A DNA stretch of 39,249 bases from Rhodanobacter sp. PCA2 (GTDB lineage Bacteria; Pseudomonadota; Gammaproteobacteria; Xanthomonadales; Rhodanobacteraceae), in assembly GCF_013620825.1 (NCBI RefSeq), contig NZ_NJIC01000007.1:1-39249 (forward strand). The letters run 5' to 3'. Under the pieces are notes generated by a model. That model saw only the letters and a list, made by a program, of their open reading frames with translations, did not search any database and was not told the origin of the DNA. A program made the position numbers and the translations under genes. This document shows, one piece after another, positions 27,642 to 36,056 of the stretch (its first letter is position 1; each line of letters opens with the position of its first letter).

Positions 27642-29060
27642 TCACCCGGCCAGTGGCGCGTCGAAGCACGGCGGCCGGCGCAGGTATTCGCGTCGTGCCG
27701 AGCTCCACACGCCCAGCCCGAATCCCAGCGTGACCAGCAACAGCAGGCCGCCGCCGATAGTCAGGCCCAGCGCGCCCAGCAGCCAGTAGCCGCCCCAGTA
27801 CACCGCCATCGCGCCCACCGTGACGACGACGTCCACCACGCCGCGGCCGAAACCGCTTTCCGGGCCGACCAGGTGCACCGCCAGTGCGGTGAGGCTGGCG
27901 CCCACGCTGACGATGGCCCCGGCCAGCAGCATGCGCGCCGGTTCCGCCGCGTGGGTGAGCACGATGCCCAGGCCGGTGTAGGCCACGGTGCTGAGCACGG
28001 TGATCGGCACCAGCACCACCAGTGCGTCCAGCAAGGTCTGCTGGTAGTCGGTGCGCGTGGGCGGCGCCAGCGTGAGATAGAGGTCGGCGAGGTTCGGCCG
28101 CATCTGCCGCATGCCGCGGCCCAGTTGCGGGAAGCGCGCCAGCCCCAGCAGGATCGCGTAGGCGCCCACCACCGCGGCGTTGAAACGCTGCCGGTGCATC
28201 ACCGCCACCACGTAGAACGTCACGATCGCCGCCACCATCAGCAGGCGCAGCGCGATCGCCTGCGGATTGTCGTGCGGCAGCAGCAGCCGGCGCACCAGCA
28301 CCGTGCGCAGGTGCCAGCCCGGCTTCGCGCGGTAGCGCGCCAGCGCCTGCTCCATCGCGCGCTGCGAGGTGCCGTCGAAGATCGCGCCGGTGCGCTGGCC
28401 CAGCTTGCCGCGGCGCGCCGGCGTGCCGTCCAGGTTGCGGGCGCGCGCGCGGCCCAGTTGCGCGTTCTCCAGCGGCGAGCTGTCCGTTTCGCGGTCCTCG
28501 ATGCGCAGGAGCGGGCGCAGGCCCAGGCTGGCGACCAGCACCGCCAGCAGCAGCGCCAGCGGCACCGCCCACGCCGAGGCGATCAGCACCTTGACGGCCG
28601 CGCCCGCCAGGCCAGGCTGCCAGCCGGCCAGCATGAACACGCCCCACACCACCAGGCTGATGTAGCGCGCCGAGCTGGCCGCCAAACCGATCGCCGCCAG
28701 CAGCAGGAGGCCCGCGCCGCCCAGCAGGGCATGCGGCACGCCCAGCACCAGCGCGGCCAGCGTGGGCAGCAGCACCCATTGCGCGACTTGCAGCGCGCCC
28801 ATCCGGGCCAGCCGCTGGCGGAAGCCGGGCAGCAGGAAACTCTCCGGCCGGCACAGGCCGCGCAGGCACATTCCCAGCAGGGTGAACCAGAACCAGGCGC
28901 CGAAGGCGAACAGCATCGCAGCCACGCCAGCAAGGCTCGCGTCGGTGGCGGGCACGCAGCCCAGCAGCACCGCGCCGGCCAGCCAGGCCAGCTGCAGCAG
29001 CACGGCGCCCACCGCCATCTGCCGGAACGGCAGCCGCCACAGCTGCCACAGCGCCTTCAT
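27642..29060 (-). CDS. ABC exporter membrane protein (ABC-2 type)
   Basis: The product is 472 residues with about twelve hydrophobic segments, paired in two halves around a charged central loop (residues about 205-250, ENAQLGRARARNLDGTPARR) that is likely cytoplasmic. I do not recognise a precise subfamily; it does not look like a lipid or antibiotic transporter known to me. Its ATG overlaps the ATPase stop by four bases (ATGA), so the two form one transporter. Exporters of this layout move lipids, drugs or peptides out of the cell. Substrate and direction are inference. It is convergent with mpl without a visible terminator. Confidence 0.75.
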   Translation of the reverse strand: MKALWQLWRLPFRQMAVGAVLLQLAWLAGAVLLGCVPATDASLAGVAAMLFAFGAWFWFTLLGMCLRGLCRPESFLLPGFRQRLARMGALQVAQWVLLPTLAALVLGVPHALLGGAGLLLLAAIGLAASSARYISLVVWGVFMLAGWQPGLAGAAVKVLIASAWAVPLALLLAVLVASLGLRPLLRIEDRETDSSPLENAQLGRARARNLDGTPARRGKLGQRTGAIFDGTSQRAMEQALARYRAKPGWHLRTVLVRRLLLPHDNPQAIALRLLMVAAIVTFYVVAVMHRQRFNAAVVGAYAILLGLARFPQLGRGMRQMRPNLADLYLTLAPPTRTDYQQTLLDALVVLVPITVLSTVAYTGLGIVLTHAAEPARMLLAGAIVSVGASLTALAVHLVGPESGFGRGVVDVVVTVGAMAVYWGGYWLLGALGLTIGGGLLLLVTLGFGLGVWSSARREYLRRPPCFDAPLAG

Positions 29061-29977
29061 GCCAGTTCCACGAACAGGTCTTCCAGCGTGGGCGTCTCGA
29101 TGCGCAGCGTGGCGCCCTCGCGCGCGGCCAGCGCCTGCAGGCCTTCCGGGTCCGCGTCCTCCACCAGCAACTGCGCCTCGTCGCCCTTGAGCGTGGCCTT
29201 CAGCACGCCGGGCAGCGCGGGCGCCTGCGTCCAGCCGCCGGGCCGCGCGAGCACGGCCCGGCGCAGGCGTTCGCGCAACTCGGCCAGCGGACGGGTGAAC
29301 TGGATCGCGCCGTCGCGCAGCAAGGCGATGTCGGCATCCGCGCGCTCCAGGTCGGCGGTGATGTGGGTGGAGAAGATCACCGTCTTGCCCGGCGCCTTCA
29401 TCAGCTCCAGCAGTTCGGCCATGAAGGCGCGGCGCGCCTGCGGGTCCAGGCTGGCGACGGGCTCGTCCAGCACCAGCAGGTCGGGCTGGGGCGCGATCGC
29501 GCGCACGATCGCCAGCTTCTGCCGCTGGCCTTGCGACAGCTCGCCGATCTTCTGCTTCGGGTCCAGTTGCCAGTCGCCCAGCAGGCGGCCGGCCAGCGCG
29601 TGGTTCCAGTTCGCGTAGAACGCGGCGGTGAAATCGAGATAGGCGCGCACCTTCATCCACGGAAACAGGTCGAAGGTCTGCGGCACGAAGCCGATGCGGT
29701 GCATGCGTTCGCCGCCGGGCTCGGTCATGGCCTCGCCGAACAGCTCCACCGTGCCGGCGTCGGTGGGCGAGAGGCCCAGCAGGCAGCGCAGCAGGGTGGT
29801 CTTGCCGGCGCCGTTGCGGCCCAGCAGGCCGACCACGCGGCCGGACGGCACGTCCCAGTCGATGCCGCGCAGCACCTCGCGCTGCTTGAACGCCTTGCGC
29901 AGGCCGCGCACGCGCAGCACGGGCCCGTTCGGAGTGGCGGGGAAGGTCGTGGCCGGTGCGGTGGCGGTGGTCGACAT
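29057..29977 (-). CDS. ABC transporter ATP-binding protein
   Basis: The product is 306 residues. Walker A is GRNGAGKT (53-60), the Q-loop is PQTFDLF, the signature is LSQGQ (147-151), Walker B is LLVLDEP (167-173) and the switch His is in STHI. The C-terminal 80 residues (after about 225) are an extra domain rich in Arg and Ala, as in CcmA/NatA-type ATPases of ABC-2 exporters. It powers the coupled 12-helix permease. The N-terminal 19 residues, rich in Ala/Thr/Pro, are not conserved in the family, so the start could be further in. The neighbour on the other side is the divergent LON-domain gene. Confidence 0.9.
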   Translation of the reverse strand: MSTTATAPATTFPATPNGPVLRVRGLRKAFKQREVLRGIDWDVPSGRVVGLLGRNGAGKTTLLRCLLGLSPTDAGTVELFGEAMTEPGGERMHRIGFVPQTFDLFPWMKVRAYLDFTAAFYANWNHALAGRLLGDWQLDPKQKIGELSQGQRQKLAIVRAIAPQPDLLVLDEPVASLDPQARRAFMAELLELMKAPGKTVIFSTHITADLERADADIALLRDGAIQFTRPLAELRERLRRAVLARPGGWTQAPALPGVLKATLKGDEAQLLVEDADPEGLQALAAREGATLRIETPTLEDLFVELA

Positions 29978-30076
29978 CCTTGCGCGTGCTCCCCGGGTGG
30001 AGCGGCTAATGTGCCGTCGCGCCCCGCAGGCGTCCAGTGGGCGGCCCGCGTCGCCGACGCTCGCTACACTGCCCGC

Positions 30077-30679
30077 ATGGCTGGACGTTCCTCCCGCGCC
30101 GAACTGCCCTTGTTCCCGCTGTCCACGGTGCTGTACCCGGGCGGGCGGCTGGAACTGCGCATCTTCGAGCCGCGCTACGTGGACATGGTGCGCGAGTGCA
30201 CGCGCGAGGACCGCGGTTTCGGCGTCTGCCTGATCCTGGAAGGACGCGAGACGGGCGAGCCGGCGCTGCCGGCGGCGGTGGGCACGCTGGCGCGCATCGT
30301 GGACTTCCATCACGGCGCCGGCGGCCTGCTCGGCATCGTGGCCGAGGGCGGCCAGCGGTTCCGGGTGCGGCGCACGCGGGCGCGGGGAGACGGCCAGTTG
30401 CGCGGCGAGGTGGAGTGGTGGCCGGAGGAGCCGCCCACGCCCGTGCCGGTCGAGCTGGCCTTGTTGCAGACGATTGCCGAGCGCCTGGTCGACGCGATGG
30501 CGCCGCAATGGAAGCAGGCGCCGCGCGAATGCTACGACGACGCGCGCTGGCTGGGTTTCCGGCTCGCCGAACTGCTGCCGCTGAGCGGCGACGAACGCCA
30601 GCGCCTGCTGGAGCTGGCCGATCCGCTGCAACGCCTGGCCGAGCTGCGCGATATCCTGCCGCGCTTCCAGAAGGCCTGA
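30077..30679 (+). CDS. LON substrate-binding (N-terminal) domain protein
   Basis: The product is 200 residues and begins ELPLFPLSTVLYPGGRLELRIFEPRYVDMV, the standard opening of the Lon N-terminal domain (split here for clarity: PLFPLSTVL, then LRIFEPRY). It has no ATPase or protease part, so it resembles the stand-alone Lon-domain proteins of many proteobacteria. Its role is unknown; it may bind unfolded peptides. A TACACT box ends only six bases before the ATG at 30077, so the message may be leaderless, but no -35 is visible. The C-terminus is helical and acidic. An SDR gene follows after 26 bases. Confidence 0.88.
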   Translation: MAGRSSRAELPLFPLSTVLYPGGRLELRIFEPRYVDMVRECTREDRGFGVCLILEGRETGEPALPAAVGTLARIVDFHHGAGGLLGIVAEGGQRFRVRRTRARGDGQLRGEVEWWPEEPPTPVPVELALLQTIAERLVDAMAPQWKQAPRECYDDARWLGFRLAELLPLSGDERQRLLELADPLQRLAELRDILPRFQKA

Positions 30680-30705
30680 TCCTTTCACTCCCATCGGGAA
30701 TCCGC

Positions 30706-31524
30706 ATGAGCACCCTGGCCGGCAAGACCCTGTTCATCACCGGCGCCTCGCGCGGCATCGGCCTCGCGATTGCGCTGCGCGCTGCGCGCGACGGCGCGAA
30801 TGTGGTCATCGCCGCGAAGAGCGGCGTGGCCAATCCCAGACTGCCGGGCACCATCCATACCGCCGCCGCTGAGGTCGAGGCGGCCGGCGGCAAGGCGCTG
30901 GCGCTGAAGTGCGACATCCGCGACGAGGCCGGGGTGCAGGCCGCGGCGGCGCAGGCGGCGGAGCGCTTCGGCGGCATCGACATCGTGGTCAACAACGCCA
31001 GCGCGATCTGGCTGGCCGGGGTGGAAGGCACGCCGATGAAGCGCTTCGACCTGATGCACCAGGTCAACACGCGCGGCACCTTCGTGGTCACCCAGGCCTG
31101 CCTGCCGTACCTGAAGCAGGCGGCGAACCCGCACGTGCTGATGCTGTCGCCGCCGCCCAGCGTGGACCCGAAATGGTTTGCGCCGCACACCGCCTACACC
31201 ATCGCCAAGATGGGCATGAGCCTGTGCGTGCTGGGCATGGCGGCGGAGTTCGCGCCGCTGGGCGTCGCGGTGAACGCGCTGTGGCCGCGCACGGTGATCG
31301 CCACCGCGGCGATCGCGATGATCGACGGCGTGCGTGCCGAGCAGTGCCGCCGGCCGGAGATCGTGGCGGATGCGGCACATGCCATCCTCACCCGTGCCGC
31401 CCGCGATTACAGCGGCCACTTCGCCATCGACGAGGACGTGCTGCGCGAAACCGGCATGACCGATTTCGACGCCTATGCGGTGGCGCCGGGCTCGCCGCTG
31501 CTGCCCGATCTGTTCCTCGACTGA
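30706..31524 (+). CDS. Short-chain dehydrogenase/reductase, HSDL2-like
   Basis: The product is 272 residues. The cofactor loop is TGASRGIG (12-19), then NNAS (96-99), Ser148 and the active YxxxK with Tyr164 and Lys168 (AYTIAKMGMS). The wording, including PSVDPKWFAPHTAYTIAKMG and ALWPRTVIATAA, matches the HSDL2-type classical SDR group. These reduce carbonyls or oxidise alcohols with NAD(P)H, often on fatty or sterol-like substrates. It follows the LON-domain gene by 26 bases and probably shares its transcript. The specific substrate is not determinable here. Confidence 0.92.
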   Translation: MSTLAGKTLFITGASRGIGLAIALRAARDGANVVIAAKSGVANPRLPGTIHTAAAEVEAAGGKALALKCDIRDEAGVQAAAAQAAERFGGIDIVVNNASAIWLAGVEGTPMKRFDLMHQVNTRGTFVVTQACLPYLKQAANPHVLMLSPPPSVDPKWFAPHTAYTIAKMGMSLCVLGMAAEFAPLGVAVNALWPRTVIATAAIAMIDGVRAEQCRRPEIVADAAHAILTRAARDYSGHFAIDEDVLRETGMTDFDAYAVAPGSPLLPDLFLD

Positions 31525-31588
31525 GCGCGGCGCAAATGTCCTAACATTACCGGTCACGCCTCGCTCTCCCGATCACACCGGAACGTCC

Positions 31589-32818
31589 ATGACCACGCAC
31601 GACACCTCGTCCCTCACCTCGCTCGGCAAGCAGTACTGGCTGCCGGTGTACAAGCCGCGCGAGCTGGTGCTCGATCACGGCAAGGGCGCTCGCGTGTGGG
31701 ATACGGAGGGGCGCGACTACGTCGACCTGGGCGCCGGCATCGCGGTGAACGCGCTGGGCCATGGCGACCCGGACCTGCTTGCCGCGCTCACCGCGCAGGC
31801 GCAGAAGCTGTGGCACGCCAGCAACGTGTTCTACACCGAGCCGCCGCTGCGCCTCGCCGAGGAGCTGGTGAGCGCGAGCGGTTTCGCCGAGCGCGTGTTC
31901 CTGTGCAACTCCGGCGCCGAGGCGAACGAGGCGGCGATCAAGCTGGTGCGCAAGTGGGCGGCTGCGCAGGGGCGCGCCGCGGACAAGCGCGTCATCGTCA
32001 CCTTCAAGGGCTCGTTCCACGGCCGCACCCTCGCCACCGTCACCGCCACCGCGCAGCCGAAATACCAGGCCGGCTACGAGCCGTTGCCGGAAGGTTTCCG
32101 CTACCTCGATTTCAACGACGCCGCAGCGCTGGAAGCCGCGTTCGCCGCCGGCGACATCGCCGCGGTGATGCTCGAGCCGGTGCAGGGCGAGGGCGGCGTG
32201 CTGCCGGCTGCGCCGGGCTTCCTGCAGCGCGTGCGCGAGCTGTGCGACGCGCACGGTGCGCTGCTGGTGCTGGACGAGATCCAGTGCGGCATGGGTCGTA
32301 CCGGCACGCTGTTCGCGCACGCGCAGGACGGCGTGAAACCCGACATCGTGACCCTGGCCAAGGCGCTGGGCTGCGGCTTCCCGATCGGCGCGATGCTCGC
32401 CGGCCCGAAGGTGGCCGAGGTGATGCAGTACGGCGCCCACGGCACCACCTTCGGCGGCAACCCGATGGCTGCCGCGGTGGCGCGCGTGGCGCTGCGCAAG
32501 CTGGGGTCATCCGGATTGCTGGCGAACGTGGCCGTGCAGGCGCAGGCCCTGCGCGACGGATTGGCGGCGATCAATACGGAGTTGCACCTGTTCGACGATG
32601 TGCGCGGCCGCGGCCTGATGATCGGCGCTGAGCTTGCCCCGGCTTACAAGGGGCGTGCCGGCGAGATCCTCGATCGCGCCGCGGCGCGCGGCCTGCTGCT
32701 GCTGCAGGCCGGTCCCGACGTGCTGCGCTTCGTGCCGCCGCTGACGATCACGGCCGAGGAACTGGCCGAAGGCCTCAAGCGCCTGCGCGCGGCCCTGGCC
32801 GATTTCGCCGCGGCGTGA
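31589..32818 (+). CDS. argD: Acetylornithine/class III aminotransferase
   Basis: The product is 409 residues, the usual ArgD length. PLP-binding residues are visible: SGAEANEAA (108-116), FHGRTLAT (143-150), Asp229 in LVLDEIQ, and the Schiff-base Lys258 in LAKALGCGFPIGA. It should convert N-acetylglutamate semialdehyde to acetylornithine with glutamate in arginine synthesis. Related class III enzymes use succinylornithine, GABA or other amines, and no other arginine gene is in the window, so the symbol is probable but not certain. The HIT hydrolase overlaps its stop by four bases. Confidence 0.8.
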   Translation: MTTHDTSSLTSLGKQYWLPVYKPRELVLDHGKGARVWDTEGRDYVDLGAGIAVNALGHGDPDLLAALTAQAQKLWHASNVFYTEPPLRLAEELVSASGFAERVFLCNSGAEANEAAIKLVRKWAAAQGRAADKRVIVTFKGSFHGRTLATVTATAQPKYQAGYEPLPEGFRYLDFNDAAALEAAFAAGDIAAVMLEPVQGEGGVLPAAPGFLQRVRELCDAHGALLVLDEIQCGMGRTGTLFAHAQDGVKPDIVTLAKALGCGFPIGAMLAGPKVAEVMQYGAHGTTFGGNPMAAAVARVALRKLGSSGLLANVAVQAQALRDGLAAINTELHLFDDVRGRGLMIGAELAPAYKGRAGEILDRAAARGLLLLQAGPDVLRFVPPLTITAEELAEGLKRLRAALADFAAA

Positions 32819-33246
32819 ACGCCGCGGCCTGTCCGTTCTGCACGATCGTCGCGGGCGAGGCGCCGGCAGCCATCGTGGCGGACGACGGCACGGTGCTGGC
32901 CTTCATGGACCTGCGCCAGGCCGTGCCGGGCCATGTGCTGGTGGTGCCGCGGCGGCATGCGCCGGATATCTACGCGCTCACGCCCGAGGAGGCGGCCGCC
33001 GCGATGCGCATGGCGCAGCAGGTGGCGCATGCGCTGCGCGTGGAGTTCGATCCGCCCGGCCTCAACCTCTGGCAGTCCAACGGCGATGCGGGAGGGCAGG
33101 AAGTGTTCCACTTCCACCTGCACGTGCAGCCGCGCCGGGTGGGCGACGGCCTGATGCGCGTCTATCCCGACGGCGTGCCGTCGGCAACGAAGGTCGCCGA
33201 GCTGGAGACCATGGCGCAGGCGCTGCGCTCGCGCCTGCGCGGTTGA
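32815..33246 (+). CDS. HIT family protein (histidine-triad nucleotide hydrolase)
   Basis: The product is 143 residues starting at a GTG that overlaps the argD stop (GTGA), so translation is likely coupled. The histidine triad HFHLHV has His99, His101 (nucleophile) and His103. An N-terminal Cys6/Cys9 pair (ACPFC) matches the zinc-binding motif of some HIT members. The family splits phosphoramidates and adenylates such as AMP-lysine, often in the cytoplasm. Coupling to an aminotransferase does not reveal its substrate. Confidence 0.92.
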   Translation: MNAAACPFCTIVAGEAPAAIVADDGTVLAFMDLRQAVPGHVLVVPRRHAPDIYALTPEEAAAAMRMAQQVAHALRVEFDPPGLNLWQSNGDAGGQEVFHFHLHVQPRRVGDGLMRVYPDGVPSATKVAELETMAQALRSRLRG

Positions 33247-33305
33247 GCTGCGCCACGATTGCTATCATCGGCCGCTCCCCCATCGACGACATTCCGGTGA
33301 ACCCC

Positions 33306-33725
33306 ATGAAATACCTGCACACCATGGTGCGCGTGCGCGACATCGACGCCTCGCTGCGTTTCTACTGCGAAGGCCTGGGCCTCAAGGAGATGCGGCGCAT
33401 GGAGAACACGCAGGGCAAGTTCACCCTGGTGTTCCTGGCGGCGCCGGACAGCCCCGAGGCCGAGGTCGAGCTCACGTACAACTGGGGCTCCAGCGAGGAC
33501 TACGGCAGCGCGCGCAACTTCGGCCATCTCGCGTTCCGCGTGGAGGACATCTACGCCACCTGCCAGCGCCTGATGGACATGGGCTACGTGATCAACCGCC
33601 CGCCGCGCGACGGCCACATGGCCTTCGTGCGCTCGCCCGACCTGGTCTCGGTGGAACTGCTGCAGGACGGCCACCTGCCGCCGCAGGAACCGTGGGCGTC
33701 GATGCCCAACACCGGGCAGTGGTGA
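33306..33725 (+). CDS. gloA: Glyoxalase I-type VOC protein (lactoylglutathione lyase)
   Basis: The product is 139 residues with two beta-alpha-beta VOC repeats. The metal ligands of GloA are in place: His5, Glu55 (EVELTYN), His74 (GHLAFRV) and Glu117 (SVELLQ). It should convert the methylglyoxal-glutathione hemithioacetal to S-lactoylglutathione. The ATG at 33306 is preferred over a GTG three codons earlier because the family starts MKYLHTM. A TATCAT box at 33263-33268 may be its -10. Its stop adjoins the stop of the convergent regulator gene with no gap and no visible terminator, so the two transcripts may overlap. Confidence 0.92.
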   Translation: MKYLHTMVRVRDIDASLRFYCEGLGLKEMRRMENTQGKFTLVFLAAPDSPEAEVELTYNWGSSEDYGSARNFGHLAFRVEDIYATCQRLMDMGYVINRPPRDGHMAFVRSPDLVSVELLQDGHLPPQEPWASMPNTGQW

Positions 33726-34382
33726 TCAGCCTTCGCCGCTGCGCGGCTTGCCGAGCCGGAAGCGGCAGGCATGGCCGCCGCGCAGCAGGCATTCCATGTG
33801 CTGGATCGGCCGTCCGGTGGCCGCTTCCATGAAGGCGAGGTCGAAGCGGCACACGTCCGGATGCGTCCGGGCCAGGGTGTGGAACACGCAGTTCCAGGCC
33901 TCGACCTGGGTTTCGCCGTCGCGCTGCACGGTGGAGGCCTCGTAGCCGAGGGCATCGAGCTGCTCGGCGAGCCGCGCCGCGATGGCGGCATCGTCCTCCC
34001 CGTCGATGCGACTGGCCGCGGCGCTGCCCAGTTCCTGCCCCATCGTGGCCAGCAGCGACTGCACGGCGGCCTTGCCGGCGCTGGCGTAGAGGTGTTCGAG
34101 GATGCCGGTGGCGATCAGGCCGTAGTTGCGCGGAAACAGCTCGCGCCCCGCCGGCAGCAGCAGGTAGCGCGCCTGCGGCCGGCCGCCGGTGGGACGCGCG
34201 GTGCCGCGCTCGACGTAGCCCGCGGCGATCAACGCGGCGAGGTGCTGCCTCACCGCGTTGTGGGTCACGCCCAGCGCCAGGCACAGCGTCTCCACGCTGG
34301 CGCCCTGCGGCGCAGCCAGCAGCGACCGCAGCAGTTTCTGCTGGGTCTGGCCGAGCTGGCGCAGGGCGCCGACGGCTTTCAC
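33726..34382 (-). CDS. Winged-helix regulator with a four-Cys C-terminal domain (SufR-like)
   Basis: The product is 218 residues. The N-terminal 60 form a winged helix (VETLCLALGVTHNAVRQHLAALIAAGYVERG region). The C-terminal part has Cys165, Cys178, Cys198 and Cys206 (spacing X12, X19, X7), within a domain that ends EAATGRPIQHMECLLRGG. SufR-type repressors bind an iron-sulfur cluster with a C-X12-C pair and further cysteines; the first spacing matches, the others are shifted. I therefore suspect redox or iron-sulfur sensing, not proven. The GTG start overlaps the stop of the upstream secreted protein by four bases (GTGA). A perfect palindrome lies in front of the pair, a likely operator. Confidence 0.75.
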   Translation of the reverse strand: MKAVGALRQLGQTQQKLLRSLLAAPQGASVETLCLALGVTHNAVRQHLAALIAAGYVERGTARPTGGRPQARYLLLPAGRELFPRNYGLIATGILEHLYASAGKAAVQSLLATMGQELGSAAASRIDGEDDAAIAARLAEQLDALGYEASTVQRDGETQVEAWNCVFHTLARTHPDVCRFDLAFMEAATGRPIQHMECLLRGGHACRFRLGKPRSGEG

Positions 34383-35035
34383 TGCGCCTTGGCCGGGAAC
34401 TGCTGGGCGATGCCGCCGGCCAGCGCGTCGGCGATCATGTTCATGTGCTCCTGCATGCCGGCCCAGGTCTTCGCTTCGGCGGCGGCGTCGCCGCGCATGA
34501 TCTCGCCGACCTGCGCCTGGTGGTCGGCCACATGCTCCAGCAGCAGGCCGCGCACGGTGGCTTCGGGCCAGTTCGCGGGGTTGGCGCCGGCGAGGAACTT
34601 CGCGATATCGCCCGCGTTGGCGGACAGCTCCTGCATGGCCTTGTCGCCGGCGGCCTTGTCGCCGGCATGGGCCGCGTCGGTAAGCGCCTTGACGCCGGCC
34701 CAGTGCCCGGCCAGCAGCTTCAGCATGCCCTTGCCGGCATCGGCGCCGTAGAAGCCGGCCACGGCGTCGGCGATCTGCTTCGCGTTCGCGACCACGTCGG
34801 CGGCGGCCTTCGCCGCGGCGGCCTGGTTGCCTGCCTTCACGGCCATCGCGTAGGCGCGGGTATGCACGATGTGGCCGTGCCACAGCCCGCGTAGCGCGGC
34901 GTGGAGTTTCGGTGCGGCCGGCGCCGCGGTGGCGGGGGCCGCGGCCTGCATGGCCGGCATCGCCGGCATCGTCATGCCGGAAAGCGGCAGGCCCAGGCCG
35001 ATGGCCAGCGCGCAGGCGAGGGTGGTGGATTTCAT
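34379..35035 (-). CDS. Secreted His-rich helical protein of unknown function
   Basis: The product is 218 residues. A signal peptide of about 20 residues is followed by a Met/Ala/Pro-rich linker (21-43), then an all-helical part. Histidines cluster at 53, 55, 58, 111, 123, 168, 172 and 197. The frame LWxxH...FYG...LLxxH...NPxNWP...LLxxH recurs in a family of Bacillus and other proteins of unknown function as I recall it; this is memory, not a search. Regular spacing of His in each helix could hold a metal or heme. It heads a two-gene operon with the Cys-rich regulator (GTGA overlap) and sits just after a palindrome, which suggests the regulator controls its amount. Confidence 0.7.
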   Translation of the reverse strand: MKSTTLACALAIGLGLPLSGMTMPAMPAMQAAAPATAAPAAPKLHAALRGLWHGHIVHTRAYAMAVKAGNQAAAAKAAADVVANAKQIADAVAGFYGADAGKGMLKLLAGHWAGVKALTDAAHAGDKAAGDKAMQELSANAGDIAKFLAGANPANWPEATVRGLLLEHVADHQAQVGEIMRGDAAAEAKTWAGMQEHMNMIADALAGGIAQQFPAKAQ

Positions 35036-35093
35036 GGCAACTGCTCCTGTGACATGCCGACGGATGACGGCTGACGTCATCCTGCGCGCCCGC

Positions 35094-35116
35094 CATGAAT
35101 AGTAAAGCTATTCATG
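35094..35116. promoter_or_regulatory. Perfect palindrome CATGAATAG-N5-CTATTCATG, candidate operator
   Basis: Nine-base arms (35094-35102 and 35108-35116) flank a TAAAG spacer, 58 bases upstream of the secreted protein ATG in an AT-rich patch. GTAAAGCT occurs twice nearby (35102-35109 and 35118-35125). On the minus strand TTTACA and TATTCA lie inside or beside the palindrome, so a bound dimer would cover the promoter. Confidence 0.6.
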
Positions 35117-35158
35117 TGTAAAGCTTGTAGTTGGCTGTCTGGCTCGCGTGCCTGGAGT

Positions 35159-36052
35159 CTACGCCCCGGCCGCGGGTTTGTCCGCGGCGGTTGCCATGCT
35201 CGCGCCGCAGTGGTGGCAGTAGCGCGCGTCGGCCTCGTGGCCGTGCCAGCCGCAGGCATTGCAGCGCCGCTGCATGCGGTCGCGATTCAGGGACTGGGTG
35301 AGCTCCGCCGCGTAGATGCCGGTGGGCACGGCGATGATGCCGTAGCCGATCAGGATCATGATGGTGGTGATGAACTGGCCCAGCGGCGTGCTGGGGGCGA
35401 TGTCGCCGAATCCCACCGTGGCCATGGTCACCGCGGCCCAGTACATCGAACGCGGAATGCTGGTGAAGCCGTGCGCCGGGCCTTCCACCACGTACATGAC
35501 CGCGCCGAACACGCTGATCATGATCAGCATGGTGGCGATGAACACGAAGATCTTGCGCCGGCTGCGGACCAGCGCCGCGCGCATCTGGTCGGCCGCGCCC
35601 ACGTAGCGCGCCAGCTTCAGCACGCGGAACACGCGCAGGATGCGCAGCGCGCGGATGCCGATCAGCTGCTCGGTGCCGGTGAGCACCAGGCTGGCCAGCG
35701 ACGGCAGGATCGCGAGCAGGTCGATCAGGCCGTAGAAGCTGCGCGCGTAGCGCAGCGGTCGCGCCAGCACCGCGAGGCGCAGCGCGTATTCGATCGCGAA
35801 CATGCCGGTGAACAGCCACTCCAGCGTGCGCAGCAGGCCGCCGTAGCGTTCGTGCAGCGTACTAACGCTGTCCAGCATGGTCACCAGCACGCTGGCCACG
35901 ATCGCGACCATCAGCACGATGTCGAACACGCGCCCGGCGCGGGTGTCCGTGCCGAACACGATGCCGAAACCGCGGCGCCGCCAGCCTTCGCGCGCGACCG
36001 GCGCCAGGTGGCTGTCGCGTTCGCGCCGCTGCGTGATCAGCACCGAGGCCAT
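35159..36052 (-). CDS. Voltage-gated K+ channel with a C-terminal zinc ribbon
   Basis: The product is 297 residues. Six membrane segments fit residues 42-245. S4 carries Arg134, Arg137, Arg140, Arg143, Lys146 and Arg149 at three-residue intervals (RALRILRVFRVLK), a voltage sensor. The selectivity filter is TVGFGD (212-217), Phe where most have Tyr, a known variant. Past the last helix, a zinc ribbon CNACGWHGHEADARYCHHCG has Cys264, Cys267, Cys279 and Cys282. Such a tail is unusual for this family and might sense metal or redox state. It is four bases from hemL, and thiE leads the same run, so they are probably one transcript. The native current is not predictable from sequence. Confidence 0.9.
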   Translation of the reverse strand: MASVLITQRRERDSHLAPVAREGWRRRGFGIVFGTDTRAGRVFDIVLMVAIVASVLVTMLDSVSTLHERYGGLLRTLEWLFTGMFAIEYALRLAVLARPLRYARSFYGLIDLLAILPSLASLVLTGTEQLIGIRALRILRVFRVLKLARYVGAADQMRAALVRSRRKIFVFIATMLIMISVFGAVMYVVEGPAHGFTSIPRSMYWAAVTMATVGFGDIAPSTPLGQFITTIMILIGYGIIAVPTGIYAAELTQSLNRDRMQRRCNACGWHGHEADARYCHHCGASMATAADKPAAGA

Positions 36053-36056
36053 CGGG

